64,000 bases of DNA from Bacteroidales bacterium. GTDB taxonomy: Bacteria > Bacteroidota > Bacteroidia > Bacteroidales > UBA3663. The translations under genes were made by a program, and so were the position numbers. Positions 51,741-60,921 of the stretch are shown in pieces. The stretch covers positions 1-64,000 of the forward strand of contig JAFYZW010000136.1 in NCBI GenBank assembly GCA_017548545.1. The letters are read 5' to 3'. Each line of letters begins with the position of its first letter. Position 1 is the first letter of the stretch. Under the pieces are notes generated by a model that searched no databases, was not told the origin of the DNA, and saw nothing but the letters and a program-made list of their open reading frames with translations.

Positions 51741-53282
51741 CTATTCTGTTACGTTGTTCAAGAAAATCTGATTCTCTGGCACATTGACATTCTCAATCTT
51801 GAATCCTTGCACATCATCAAAGACGAATGCAGGGCGAAAATCTTCATCCGCTAATCTTACGTTAATATTCGTAAAAGTAATATCTTTTACATGACGAACG
51901 TAAAATGCCCAAGAAGGCAATTCTCCATACATCGAAAACTCAGGATACTGATTGGCAGCCTCATTTACTTCAGAAACACGATAAAGGCCTACGTATGCCA
52001 TACCCTTAGTAGCACGTCCCGGATAGAGTATATCGACGTTTTCAACTTTTACATTCTCGATAAATTGTCCAGGAAGTCCTGCTATACTTGAAGGCCAAGG
52101 ATTATGAAAATAATTGACCTCAGGGCCTCGTAAATCGTATGCTTCGTCAGGACGGCCAAACGGAACTTCTGCCTTCAAATTACGAATGGTGATATTCCTG
52201 CAAATGCCACCGATTCTTCCTTCTTCTTTACCTTCGTAAGGATGTCGAGCTCCCAAACAAATAAAGATTGGATTCCCGGTATTCTTTGCATTAATGTTTT
52301 CGACGAGGATATTCTCAAGCGTTCCTCCATCTACAGTCTCCAGAGCAATAGCCGAACGGAAGGTGTCATAGACCTTGATATTTCGAATCTTCACATCACG
52401 GAAGCCGCCATACGAAGCCGTTCCAAACTTCACTGCAGATGCGGAAGAAGCTATTCGGCAATTCTCGATCAGAATATCTTCGCAACAACTTTCCGGATTG
52501 TCACTTTTGAGACAAATACCATCGTCAGCAGCATTCACGTCGCAATTTCGCACCACGACATGCTTGCAGTCGTTCATGTCGATGCCATCATTATTCCAAT
52601 AGCCACGGTTCACAATCGTCACACTATCGACGACCACATTCGTACAAGCATGTAGCGAAAGTCCCCAGTTCGAGCTGTTCTTCAATGTAACACCATGCAC
52701 ATAAATGTCATCACTCTCATTCAAGAAGAAGAGTTTCGGACGAGAGGAAGGACGCATACGACGGTAATTGTAGTTCGGATCGACACGTTCACCAATATGA
52801 TGCAAACTGTCAATCGCCAAAGCGAGGTCCAAACCCTGGGCATCCACCGTTCCATGTCCGACAATGCGAATATGGTGTACCGAATCAGAAACAATCAGTC
52901 CCAGATGGACATCCTCATCTCCTCGACGACCTACGGCATCGCTTCCGCCATCATAATCGTATGGATTTGTGCTTCCAAGCAACGTGGCTTCTGAATCAAG
53001 GTATATCTCCACATTGCTTCTCATCCTTAACAATCCCGACAGCCATTGCCCTTTTCCGAAATAGACGCGTCCACCCCCTTCGTTGGCATGCACCTCGTCG
53101 ATGCATTTCTGCAAAACTGCTGTGTTCAATGTCAGGCCATCGCCAACAGCTCCAACTTCAGCGACATTAATGGTATAAACGCCATCCTCAGGCGCACCTG
53201 ACGAAGCACGAGGCCCTGTCTTCTGATGACTGCACGCCCCCATGATGAGGACTGAGAATAAAACAATGTAGATACTCTTCAT
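51741..53282 (-). CDS. GH28-like beta-helix lipoprotein, second copy
   Basis: 513 aa with lipobox 'LIMGAC'. Beta-helix signatures: 'VGAVGDGLTLNTAVLQKCIDE', 'GLLRMRSNVEIYLDSEATLLG', 'YWNNDGIDMNDCKHVVV' (N-x-D), 'NAADDGICLKS' (DD), 'SSASAVKFGTASYGG' and 'FRSAIALETVDGG'. The GH28 general motifs are there, but the last (usually RxK) is replaced by 'RSAIALE', so the substrate may differ from polygalacturonan. First gene of a two-gene minus operon with GH92. Confidence 0.85.
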   Translation of the reverse strand: MKSIYIVLFSVLIMGACSHQKTGPRASSGAPEDGVYTINVAEVGAVGDGLTLNTAVLQKCIDEVHANEGGGRVYFGKGQWLSGLLRMRSNVEIYLDSEATLLGSTNPYDYDGGSDAVGRRGDEDVHLGLIVSDSVHHIRIVGHGTVDAQGLDLALAIDSLHHIGERVDPNYNYRRMRPSSRPKLFFLNESDDIYVHGVTLKNSSNWGLSLHACTNVVVDSVTIVNRGYWNNDGIDMNDCKHVVVRNCDVNAADDGICLKSDNPESCCEDILIENCRIASSASAVKFGTASYGGFRDVKIRNIKVYDTFRSAIALETVDGGTLENILVENINAKNTGNPIFICLGARHPYEGKEEGRIGGICRNITIRNLKAEVPFGRPDEAYDLRGPEVNYFHNPWPSSIAGLPGQFIENVKVENVDILYPGRATKGMAYVGLYRVSEVNEAANQYPEFSMYGELPSWAFYVRHVKDITFTNINVRLADEDFRPAFVFDDVQGFKIENVNVPENQIFLNNVTE

Positions 53283-53308
53283 ATCTTCTTCGAATTATGA
53301 TGATTGGA

Positions 53309-53345
53309 CAAAAAAGCTCCCTGGAACCAAGTGACAGGGAGCAAA
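53309..53345 (-). terminator. Terminator after the DUF4954 gene
   Basis: On the minus strand GCTCCCTG (complement of 53335-53342) pairs with CAGGGAGC (complement of 53316-53323), followed by TTTTTT (complement of 53310-53315). It separates DUF4954 from the GH28-GH92 operon. Confidence 0.85.
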
Positions 53346-53389
53346 ACAGTTGTTGAGAAATAGATTGTGAAGAGAAAAGGACGACAGTA

Positions 53390-54979
53390 TTACAAGTCAA
53401 TATTGCATGCTGCGATATCCATTTCTCCATCTGCGTCGAGAGCCGCATTCCAGGTTTCGGAAGCCGACTTGCCACCTTCGATCAAGCTTTCCTTCTCGGC
53501 GAGATCGAAGTGAGCTGCCAACCAGTTGTATTCGAACACAGGAAGCTGGGGATGAAGATCCTCGAACGACTTGCCCTCACGCAACGCTTCAAGCAACTCC
53601 TTGCGAGGCACAAGCATTCCGCCATAATCTGCCCATTCGCCCGTACCAGCCTCTCCTGGTTCCGTGCCGTAGATGCCCAGATTGTCCAAAACCTGAAGCT
53701 CCTGGCCAACATACATGTCGATGGCCTGCTGATAACGATCCAAACCACGCTTGATATGACGAGCATGAATGAAGCAACCTTGGAAATCAGTCTCGCCTGT
53801 ATTCTTGAGTTTCTTCAATATCTTCATGCCGCGCAGGATATACCCGATGCTGAATGGATTGAACAACGTGAAGTTGAGGCGATCACGGCGTGCGCCCTCG
53901 AAATTCGAACGCTTGTCGCGCCTTGGCCACTTGTTAGCATCACGGCGGGTGCCCACACTACCGAGGTTCTGCCCGGGAACAACGATAGTCTTGCCATTCC
54001 CATCTTCGGTGATGAGTGAGAAGGGGAGATCACGGAAGTCCTCATGTCCCGTATGATGTCCGATCACGGTGCTGAACACACCTGCCTGCATAGGCCAATA
54101 GACATAGCTCGAGCTGCCCAACTTGCAACCACGCTGCAACTGTCCATATTTGTTGGGTCCTGTCTTGTATGAGTGGTTGCTCTGATTGCTGACCGAACCT
54201 GCATTAAAGAACGACGTCATACAACCAATCATCAACGTGGCCTTGTGGTGACTTACGCTATACGGGCCAGCGAAATAGGCACAAGCCTCACCATTCTCGA
54301 AGAAACAGTTGGCAAAGAACAGCGAATTGGCAGACGAATAGAGGCGACCGATATGGCAACCCTGTCCGACAAAGCTGTTGTCCATCTGGACTGCATCCTC
54401 AACCTTGCTGTCAGAAAGAATAATAACATGCTCCAGGATACAGCCATCTCCGATAAAACTGGGGGCTCCGGGCAGAGTAACAACGCTGATATCCACGAGA
54501 CGAACAGCACCTACGACCTTTGTATTGGGGCCAAGATGAACATCAGTCATCTCACGCACATCGCTCACAAAGCAACCATCCTCGATGATGCTTCCATCCG
54601 AACGTATGCTTTCCGCATACTTGCGTGCCTTCTTATGCAGAAGTGCAACCAATTCGGGTTCCTTGCGGGCTTCAATGACCTCAAAGGCAGCTTCCATCGA
54701 GGTCAATCCATCGTAGAGAATCACTTCGAGGCCGCCATCTTCCTTCAGCACACTTACCTCAATACCATTGGCAAAGGTGGTGTTACCGCTTGTGCCGAGA
54801 TTGCGGATATTGTCGAGGGTAACATTGGTCCCCAAGTAAACCTTTCCGGTGAAACGGACGTTATTGACCTGCGAGAGAACAAACGGATCGGCGACCTGAA
54901 TATCGGCCCAATCCTTGGCAGAACAACCCTGCGCCTGCAAGGCTTTGATTTCCGTAGGAGATAGAGAACGGTAGTTCAT
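53390..54979 (-). CDS. DUF4954 family left-handed beta-helix protein
   Basis: 529 aa from MNYRSLSPTEIKALQAQGC; the longer frame upstream lies over the promoter. No signal peptide, so cytoplasmic. Hexapeptide-type repeats ('VYLGTNVTLDNIRNLG', 'DGSIIEDGCFVSDVREMTDVHLGPNTKVVGAVRLVD', 'SFIGDGCILEHVIIL') indicate a left-handed beta-helix as in sugar nucleotidyl- or acyltransferases. The family is conserved in Bacteroidetes and often called DUF4954; some relatives are linked to nucleotide-sugar metabolism. The activity is not established. Confidence 0.85.
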   Translation of the reverse strand: MNYRSLSPTEIKALQAQGCSAKDWADIQVADPFVLSQVNNVRFTGKVYLGTNVTLDNIRNLGTSGNTTFANGIEVSVLKEDGGLEVILYDGLTSMEAAFEVIEARKEPELVALLHKKARKYAESIRSDGSIIEDGCFVSDVREMTDVHLGPNTKVVGAVRLVDISVVTLPGAPSFIGDGCILEHVIILSDSKVEDAVQMDNSFVGQGCHIGRLYSSANSLFFANCFFENGEACAYFAGPYSVSHHKATLMIGCMTSFFNAGSVSNQSNHSYKTGPNKYGQLQRGCKLGSSSYVYWPMQAGVFSTVIGHHTGHEDFRDLPFSLITEDGNGKTIVVPGQNLGSVGTRRDANKWPRRDKRSNFEGARRDRLNFTLFNPFSIGYILRGMKILKKLKNTGETDFQGCFIHARHIKRGLDRYQQAIDMYVGQELQVLDNLGIYGTEPGEAGTGEWADYGGMLVPRKELLEALREGKSFEDLHPQLPVFEYNWLAAHFDLAEKESLIEGGKSASETWNAALDADGEMDIAACNIDL

Positions 54980-55063
54980 ACGAGATAGTATTAATAGATG
55001 ATAATTGTCTTGATCAAAGGGCCTAAAAAAGCTATTATGCTTTAAACAACGTGCAAAGATATA

Positions 55064-55071
55064 GAATCGAA
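55064..55071 (-). promoter_or_regulatory. Likely -7 box of the DUF4954 gene
   Basis: TATCTTTG on the minus strand (complement of 55064-55071), about 85 nt before the start codon. No clear -33 TTTG at 19-21 bp. Confidence 0.45.
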
Positions 55072-55173
55072 GGAAAATAGCCAAATTTTTGAGGAAATTT
55101 CTGCATTTTGGGACCTTTTCCTATCTATTTTATGCAAAATTAGCACATTTGCATCCATTTTTTTGTGCGTTTA

Positions 55174-55205
55174 TTTGGAGTATTCGACAAAAGAACATAC
55201 CTTTG
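55174..55205 (+). promoter_or_regulatory. Promoter of the NAD(P)H-hydrate dehydratase gene
   Basis: TTTG at 55174-55177 and TACCTTTG at 55198-55205 with exactly 20-bp spacing, 21 nt before the start codon. Confidence 0.75.
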
Positions 55206-55226
55206 CAACCATAAAAAAGAATCGAT

Positions 55227-56081
55227 ATGACAAGAGTAATTTCCGAAGATTATCTTAGCCATCTGTTGCATGCCCGTGAGCCTTTCAGCCACAAGAACGA
55301 TTTCGGCAACGCCCTGCTCGTAGCCGGTAGTCGCGGCATGATGGGAGCTGCCCTCCTTTCGGCAAGAGCCTGTATGCGTAGTGGGGTTGGACTACTCACA
55401 GTACGTGTGCCACGTTGTGGCTATGAAATCATGCAGTTAGGCATCCCCGAAGCGAAATGCGAGACCGACAACCGTACTGACTACCACACCCACATCGAAT
55501 GGCACAGCGGCATAGATGCTGTAGCTATCGGTCCGGGACTTGGATTGAATGAAGAGACACAGGATGCACTCATCAACCTGTTGCACCGAGGGTTATCAAT
55601 CCCCGGGTTGCCCGACCCTGCTCTCATCCTTGATGCCGATGCGCTCAATATCCTTTCGCTGCATCCACATCTGTTGGACAAATTGCCCAAAGACACCATC
55701 CTCACACCTCATCCCGGCGAAGCCAAACGTCTGCTCGATGCCACAGGATGCGGCAACTCTCTGGTGCTGGCGATGAAATACAATGTTGTGGTTATCCTGA
55801 AGGACCATTACACCAACATTCACCTCCCCGACGGAAACATTTTCCGCAACGAGAACTTCGGTAATGCGGGAATGGCAGTTGGTGGTTCTGGCGACACATT
55901 GACCGGCATCCTGCTCGGTCTGCGAGCACAAGGGTACAGTGCCCAAGATGCTTCCATTCTCGGTGTTTCTCTGCATGCCATGGCTGCCGACCTCGCCATC
56001 GAACAAGGTGGCCAGAGCGAGGAATCTCTCCTCCCCTCCGACATCATAGCCTGGCTTGGAGCAGCCTTCAAGGAATTATAA
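55227..56081 (+). CDS. nnrD: ADP-dependent (S)-NAD(P)H-hydrate dehydratase
   Basis: 284 aa, cytoplasmic repair enzyme that dehydrates damaged NAD(P)H hydrate, using ADP (or ATP) as phosphate donor. Carbohydrate-kinase-like fold: 'NALLVAGSRGMMGAALLSARACMRSGVGLLTV', 'VAIGPGLGLNEETQ', 'LILDADALNIL', 'TILTPHPGEAKRLL' and the active-site 'GGSGDTLTGILLGLRAQGYS' (Asp of GSGD). Only the C-terminal half of the two-domain YjeF/Nnr enzyme is here; the epimerase half is absent and must be encoded elsewhere. It overlaps the convergent MATE gene by 6 bp. Confidence 0.92.
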   Translation: MTRVISEDYLSHLLHAREPFSHKNDFGNALLVAGSRGMMGAALLSARACMRSGVGLLTVRVPRCGYEIMQLGIPEAKCETDNRTDYHTHIEWHSGIDAVAIGPGLGLNEETQDALINLLHRGLSIPGLPDPALILDADALNILSLHPHLLDKLPKDTILTPHPGEAKRLLDATGCGNSLVLAMKYNVVVILKDHYTNIHLPDGNIFRNENFGNAGMAVGGSGDTLTGILLGLRAQGYSAQDASILGVSLHAMAADLAIEQGGQSEESLLPSDIIAWLGAAFKEL

Positions 56082-57437
56082 TCTTTTCAGCCTTCTGAAT
56101 TCACGAAGCAGGAAGAAAGCAGCCAACAGGAACGAGAGGAGATCGCTAATCGGGAACGACCACCACACGCCATAAACGCCCAACATACGAGGCAGGAAAA
56201 GCAGCAACGGCAGCAGGAACAACAGCTGACGCGAGGTGCTCAAAAGGATAGCTATGCCTGCTCGGCGACTCGACTGGAAGAACGACATGGTCATCATCTG
56301 AGGACCTACAAGTGTGAAGGTACACATGATGATACGGAGTGCTGGTATGCACTTGTTCACCATATCGGTATCTGTGGTGAAAAGCGAAGCCAAAGGCCCT
56401 GGGAAGAGGAAAACAATCAGATATCCTAAAGTCATAACCGTAGTGGCGCAAGCCAAGGCGAACTTCATTACTCCCCGCACACGTCCATACAATTTGGCTC
56501 CGATATTGAAGCCCACAATAGGCTGCAGGCCCTGTCCAAAGCCCATCACCATCATGATGATGAGCAACGACACACGATTCACGATACCATAGACACCCAC
56601 ATACGAGTCACCCTCGGCGCCACCTTGAGCAATCAACGAACGGTTGATGATGATGACAATCAAACAATGGCAGAGGTTTACACAGAATGGAGAAAGACCA
56701 ATGGCAAGAATTTCGCGGATGATATCCATGCGAACTCTCATTCCGATACGTGCGAAATGCACGAAGTTACTCTTCTCAAGGAAGAACCTGAACTCAAAGA
56801 TCCAGGCGCAGATCTGTCCCATCACGGTAGCCAATGCTGCACCTCGCATGCCCCAGCCAAAGCCAAAGATGAACAGAGCATCAAGGATGATATTGATCAC
56901 CACGGCCATGAGTTGAGCCGTCATGGCTCGACGCGGATTGCCCGTCGCTCGCAACTGGTCGTTCATGCCGAGGAAGGTGTGGGTGACAATGTTGCCGGCC
57001 AAGATTATCTGCATGTAATCGTGCGCGTATGGCAAGGTGGCATCGCTGGCACCAAAGAGTCGCAGGATAGGGTCGAGGAACAACAATCCCAGCGTGGTGA
57101 TAATTAGTCCAATGGTGATATCGAGGCGAAGCATGTTGCCAAAAATCATCAGCGCACGCTGCTGATTGCCCTCTCCCATCTTGACTGATGTCTGCGCTGC
57201 CGAGCCGACGCCTAACATGGCACCAAAGGCAGCCGAGATGTTCATCAAGGGGAAAGTGATGGCAAGACCAGCTATGGCCAGCGGTCCCGCTCCGCGTCCG
57301 ATGAAGATCGAGTCGCAGAGATTGTAAATTGAACTTGCCGACATCGCAATGATGCTCGGCGTGGCAAACTGAATCAGCAGTCGGCCCACAGGCTTTGTCG
57401 CCAATTGGCGTTGTCTCTCGTCTTTATATTCTATCAT
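56076..57437 (-). CDS. MATE family multidrug/metabolite exporter
   Basis: 453 aa with twelve predicted transmembrane helices. MATE features: 'PVGRLLIQFATPSIIAMSASSIYNLCDSIFIGRGAGPLAIAGLAITFP' at the N-terminus and the repeat 'GVYGIVNRVSLLIIMMVMGFGQGLQPIVGFNIGA' in the second half. MepA/NorM-like proteins export cationic drugs or metabolites by Na+ or H+ exchange. The -7 box (TATCTTTG, complement of 57445-57452) ends 7 nt before the start codon, so the mRNA may be almost leaderless. Confidence 0.92.
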   Translation of the reverse strand: MIEYKDERQRQLATKPVGRLLIQFATPSIIAMSASSIYNLCDSIFIGRGAGPLAIAGLAITFPLMNISAAFGAMLGVGSAAQTSVKMGEGNQQRALMIFGNMLRLDITIGLIITTLGLLFLDPILRLFGASDATLPYAHDYMQIILAGNIVTHTFLGMNDQLRATGNPRRAMTAQLMAVVINIILDALFIFGFGWGMRGAALATVMGQICAWIFEFRFFLEKSNFVHFARIGMRVRMDIIREILAIGLSPFCVNLCHCLIVIIINRSLIAQGGAEGDSYVGVYGIVNRVSLLIIMMVMGFGQGLQPIVGFNIGAKLYGRVRGVMKFALACATTVMTLGYLIVFLFPGPLASLFTTDTDMVNKCIPALRIIMCTFTLVGPQMMTMSFFQSSRRAGIAILLSTSRQLLFLLPLLLFLPRMLGVYGVWWSFPISDLLSFLLAAFFLLREFRRLKRL

Positions 57438-57532
57438 GATGGTGCAAAGATACGTTTTTTTTAGATTATTTTCGTTTTTTTTCGCAATAAATATGAAAAA
57501 TTACCATTTTATTTCTTTTTTTCATCAAAAAA

Positions 57533-57564
57533 TTTGGTATTGAGATTCCAATTCGTTATCTTTG
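57533..57564 (+). promoter_or_regulatory. Promoter of locus 3 susC
   Basis: TTTG at 57533-57536 and TATCTTTG at 57557-57564 with exactly 20-bp spacing, followed by a leader of about 85 nt. It is a full consensus, unlike the weak susC promoter of locus 1. Confidence 0.75.
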
Positions 57565-57657
57565 CAGCAGTTTTTGGACGTAATAGTTCGAAAGCAAACA
57601 CACTTTATAGCGAGATCTGAAAGCACTAGTTTCTTAACCTACAAAAGCACTTGTAAC

Positions 57658-60600
57658 ATGTTCAACAACCAGAGCATCAATACACCGTACGTGCGGTTTA
57701 TTGCCTTTCTGCTCTCCCTCCTCCTTAGCGGAAGCGTCCTGTTTGGACAGACCCGTACAGTGACAGGCCAAGTGATTGACCAAGCCACCGGTGATCCCAT
57801 CATCGGTGCCAATGTCATCGTCAAGGGCACAACCACAGGCACCATCACCGACATCGATGGTAACTTCTCCCTTTCGGGTGTCACCGACAAGTCGGTGCTC
57901 CACGTCAGCTATGTGGGCTACACCGCCGTAGATGTCCCCGTGAAAAGTAACACACGTCTTAACATCACCATCCGCGAAGACAATGACCTGCTCGACGAAG
58001 TCGTTGTGGTGGGTTATGGTGTGCAGAAGAAACGCGACCTCACCGGTGCCATCTCGAGCGTCAAGGCCGACGAGATCAAAGTGGCTCCAGTGATGAACGC
58101 CATGGAAGGTCTGCAGGGCAAGATTGCAGGTCTCGACATCACACGTGAGTCGGGTGCCGCAGGTCAGTCGCCCACCCTCCTCCTCCGTGGTAACCGTTCG
58201 CTCGACGGCTCCAACAGCCCGCTTTTCGTCATCGACGGTGTCAGCGGTGGCTCTATCGCCAACCTCAACCCCAACGACATCGAGAGCATCGAAGTGCTCA
58301 AGGACGCCTCCTCCACCGCCATCTACGGTTCGGCAGGTGCCAATGGTGTCATCATCGTCACCACCAAGCAGGGCACCCGAGGCAAGGTGAGCGTCGATTT
58401 CAACGCTTATATGGGTATCAACTGTATGCCTGCCTATCCCGAGACCTACACGGGCGAAGATTGGATCAACTACATGGCGGCAGGCTATGAGGCTTATTAT
58501 GGCAACTCCGTCTGGAGCGAATACTCCGGCCGCACCGAGGCCCTTTCTCGCCTCTTCAACGAATTCGGCATCTCACAGGCCGGCATTGACTGCTACAACC
58601 AGGGCAAGTTCATCAACTGGAAGGACGAGATCCTCAAGACAGGTGTGCAACAGAACTACTCCCTCTCAGTGCGTGGCGGCAATGACAAGACGCAGTCCTA
58701 CGCCAGCTTCGGTTGGCAGAACGAAGAAGGCATGTACCGCAACGACAACTACAAGCAGCTCACCTTCCGTGCCGGTACCAACTTCGAGGCCAATCGCTAT
58801 ATCACCATTGGATTCCAGTCGTCGCTCTCCTACAAGGACCGCAACAAGCGCAACTCACGTCTCTCGAAGACACTCACAGAAGTGCCCCTCGGAGAAGTCT
58901 ATGAGGCCGACGGCTCGCTCAAGTGGTATCCCACAGGTTCCACCGACGACTATGTGAACATCATGGCCGACGACATCCCAGGCCAGTACATCAATACTTC
59001 GCGCTCCACCAGCATCAACATTGCACCATTCATCGAGATACGACCTCTGAAGGGTCTCTCGTTCAAGTCGCTCGTCAACACCAGCGTCTCCACCTCACGT
59101 TCCGGCGCCTTCGAAGGTCTCCACACCTACTACAAGCTCACAGGCTCCAGCCAGGATGTAGGCATCCGCACTGCCAGCATCACCCACAATGACAGTTGGG
59201 GCATACAGTGGCAGAATATCCTCAACTATAACATCAAAATCGGCAAGGCCCACGACATCACAGCCACCGGCATCATCGAGTATAAACGTTCGCACGGCGA
59301 GTCATCCTACGGCTACAACCGTGGCTTCGACTACGACAGCTACACGTTCTACAACCTCGGTGGCGGCCTCCAGCCTTCGGTATCGTCGAGCTATTCGCAG
59401 ACCAAGATGCTCTCCTATGCAGCTCGTCTCAACTACAGCCTTCTCGGACGTTACCTCTTCAGCGCCACCATGCGTTGGGACGGTGCCTCGCAGCTCTACA
59501 ACCAGTGGGATTCCTTCCCCTCTGCATCCATCGGCTGGCGCATCAGCGACGAGCCCTGGATGGAACCTACCGCCGACTGGCTCGACAACCTCAAGCTCCG
59601 TGTAGGCTACGGCGTGACGGGTAACTCCAACATCCCGGCTTATTCGTCGAAGACGCTCGTCGAAACCTCGACCCACTCCCTCAACCTCGGTGGCGGCCAG
59701 GTACAGGACTACATCCTCACCCAGGCTGTGGCCAACTACAACCTCGGATGGGAAAAGTCCTACAACACCAACATCGGTCTCGACTTCTCGATCTTCAAGG
59801 GTCGCCTCGATGCCAGCATCGACTACTACAACACCGACACCAAGGGTGTGCTATACAAGCGTCAGCTCCCCACATCCTATGGCCTGTACAATGCCAAGAG
59901 CCCTTACACCATGATGTCGAACGTCGCTCGCATCAAGAACGACGGTATCGAGGTGTCGCTCAATACGCGTAACATCGTCACCCGCAATTTCGTATGGTCA
60001 TCGACCATCACCTTTGCAAAGAACAACGAGCGACTCACCAACATCGACCTCGGTAACAACACTACTGTCGATGAACTCATCTCGCTCGGCCTCTTCATTG
60101 ACAACCCCGTCTATACATATTATAATTATAAGAAGAACGGCATCTGGCAGAACGGACAGGAAGACCAGGCAGCATGCTTCGGCCTCCAGCCCGGTCAGGT
60201 CAACATCGCAGCCGACTCGAGCCTCAAGTGGGACCCCAACTACCAGTACACCGGCTATGTGCGCGACCGCATCACCAGCACCTACACTGCAGTGGAGCGT
60301 CATGGTGCCTACTACACCGAGAACGAAGACGGCACACGCACCTACTACCGTCAGGGCACTCCCGAGTTCGCCCCCGATGGCAGCGTGAGCATCGTCGATG
60401 AGAACATCTACTCCATCGGCGCCAAGGACAAGCAGATCCTCGGTCACAAGCAACCCGACTTCACCATCGGTTGGACCAACAACTTCACCTACCGCTGGTT
60501 CGACCTGTCCATCATGACCGTCATGCGTTGGGGACAGATGGTCAACGGCGACATGCTGGGTTATGTCAGCGCCAAGAACCAGCCCGTCGATTATGACTAC

Positions 60601-60906
60601 TGGACACCCAACAACCCCACCAACGCCTTCCCGTTGGCCAAGCTCGGCGTCAGCAACGAGGCAAAGACAGCGCTCACCTTCGTCGATGGCTCGTTCATCA
60701 AGATCAAGAACATCACCGTAGGCTACAGCTTGCCGGTCAAGCTGTTGCGCAAGGCCCACATGAGCCAGCTCCGCATCTACGGCACCGTTCAGAACCCCTT
60801 CATCTTCTGCAAGGATGACATGCTCAAGGGCCTCGACTCCGAGAACACCTCCTCCGAGTTCCCACTCTACAAGACTTTCGTATTCGGTATCAACGCTTCC
60901 TTCTAA
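57658..60906 (+). CDS. SusC-like TonB-dependent receptor, locus 3
   Basis: 1082 aa from MFNNQSINTPYVRF; upstream in-frame codons lie in the leader. Signal peptide ends near 'GSVLFGQ'. Carboxypeptidase-regulatory-like domain ('QVIDQATGDPIIGANVIVKGTT'), plug ('GYGVQKKRDLTGAI', 'ASSTAIYGSAGANGVIIVTT') and the barrel ending 'TFVFGINASF'. Forms an operon with the SusD-like gene 15 bp downstream. Codon use is more C-rich than in locus 2. Confidence 0.95.
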   Translation: MFNNQSINTPYVRFIAFLLSLLLSGSVLFGQTRTVTGQVIDQATGDPIIGANVIVKGTTTGTITDIDGNFSLSGVTDKSVLHVSYVGYTAVDVPVKSNTRLNITIREDNDLLDEVVVVGYGVQKKRDLTGAISSVKADEIKVAPVMNAMEGLQGKIAGLDITRESGAAGQSPTLLLRGNRSLDGSNSPLFVIDGVSGGSIANLNPNDIESIEVLKDASSTAIYGSAGANGVIIVTTKQGTRGKVSVDFNAYMGINCMPAYPETYTGEDWINYMAAGYEAYYGNSVWSEYSGRTEALSRLFNEFGISQAGIDCYNQGKFINWKDEILKTGVQQNYSLSVRGGNDKTQSYASFGWQNEEGMYRNDNYKQLTFRAGTNFEANRYITIGFQSSLSYKDRNKRNSRLSKTLTEVPLGEVYEADGSLKWYPTGSTDDYVNIMADDIPGQYINTSRSTSINIAPFIEIRPLKGLSFKSLVNTSVSTSRSGAFEGLHTYYKLTGSSQDVGIRTASITHNDSWGIQWQNILNYNIKIGKAHDITATGIIEYKRSHGESSYGYNRGFDYDSYTFYNLGGGLQPSVSSSYSQTKMLSYAARLNYSLLGRYLFSATMRWDGASQLYNQWDSFPSASIGWRISDEPWMEPTADWLDNLKLRVGYGVTGNSNIPAYSSKTLVETSTHSLNLGGGQVQDYILTQAVANYNLGWEKSYNTNIGLDFSIFKGRLDASIDYYNTDTKGVLYKRQLPTSYGLYNAKSPYTMMSNVARIKNDGIEVSLNTRNIVTRNFVWSSTITFAKNNERLTNIDLGNNTTVDELISLGLFIDNPVYTYYNYKKNGIWQNGQEDQAACFGLQPGQVNIAADSSLKWDPNYQYTGYVRDRITSTYTAVERHGAYYTENEDGTRTYYRQGTPEFAPDGSVSIVDENIYSIGAKDKQILGHKQPDFTIGWTNNFTYRWFDLSIMTVMRWGQMVNGDMLGYVSAKNQPVDYDYWTPNNPTNAFPLAKLGVSNEAKTALTFVDGSFIKIKNITVGYSLPVKLLRKAHMSQLRIYGTVQNPFIFCKDDMLKGLDSENTSSEFPLYKTFVFGINASF

Positions 60907-60921
60907 ATTGTCCCGACAACT

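Noticed and set aside
52242..52655. Plus-strand frame of 137 codons in the second GH28 gene
   Set aside because: Antisense to a clear beta-helix enzyme with all its repeats intact.
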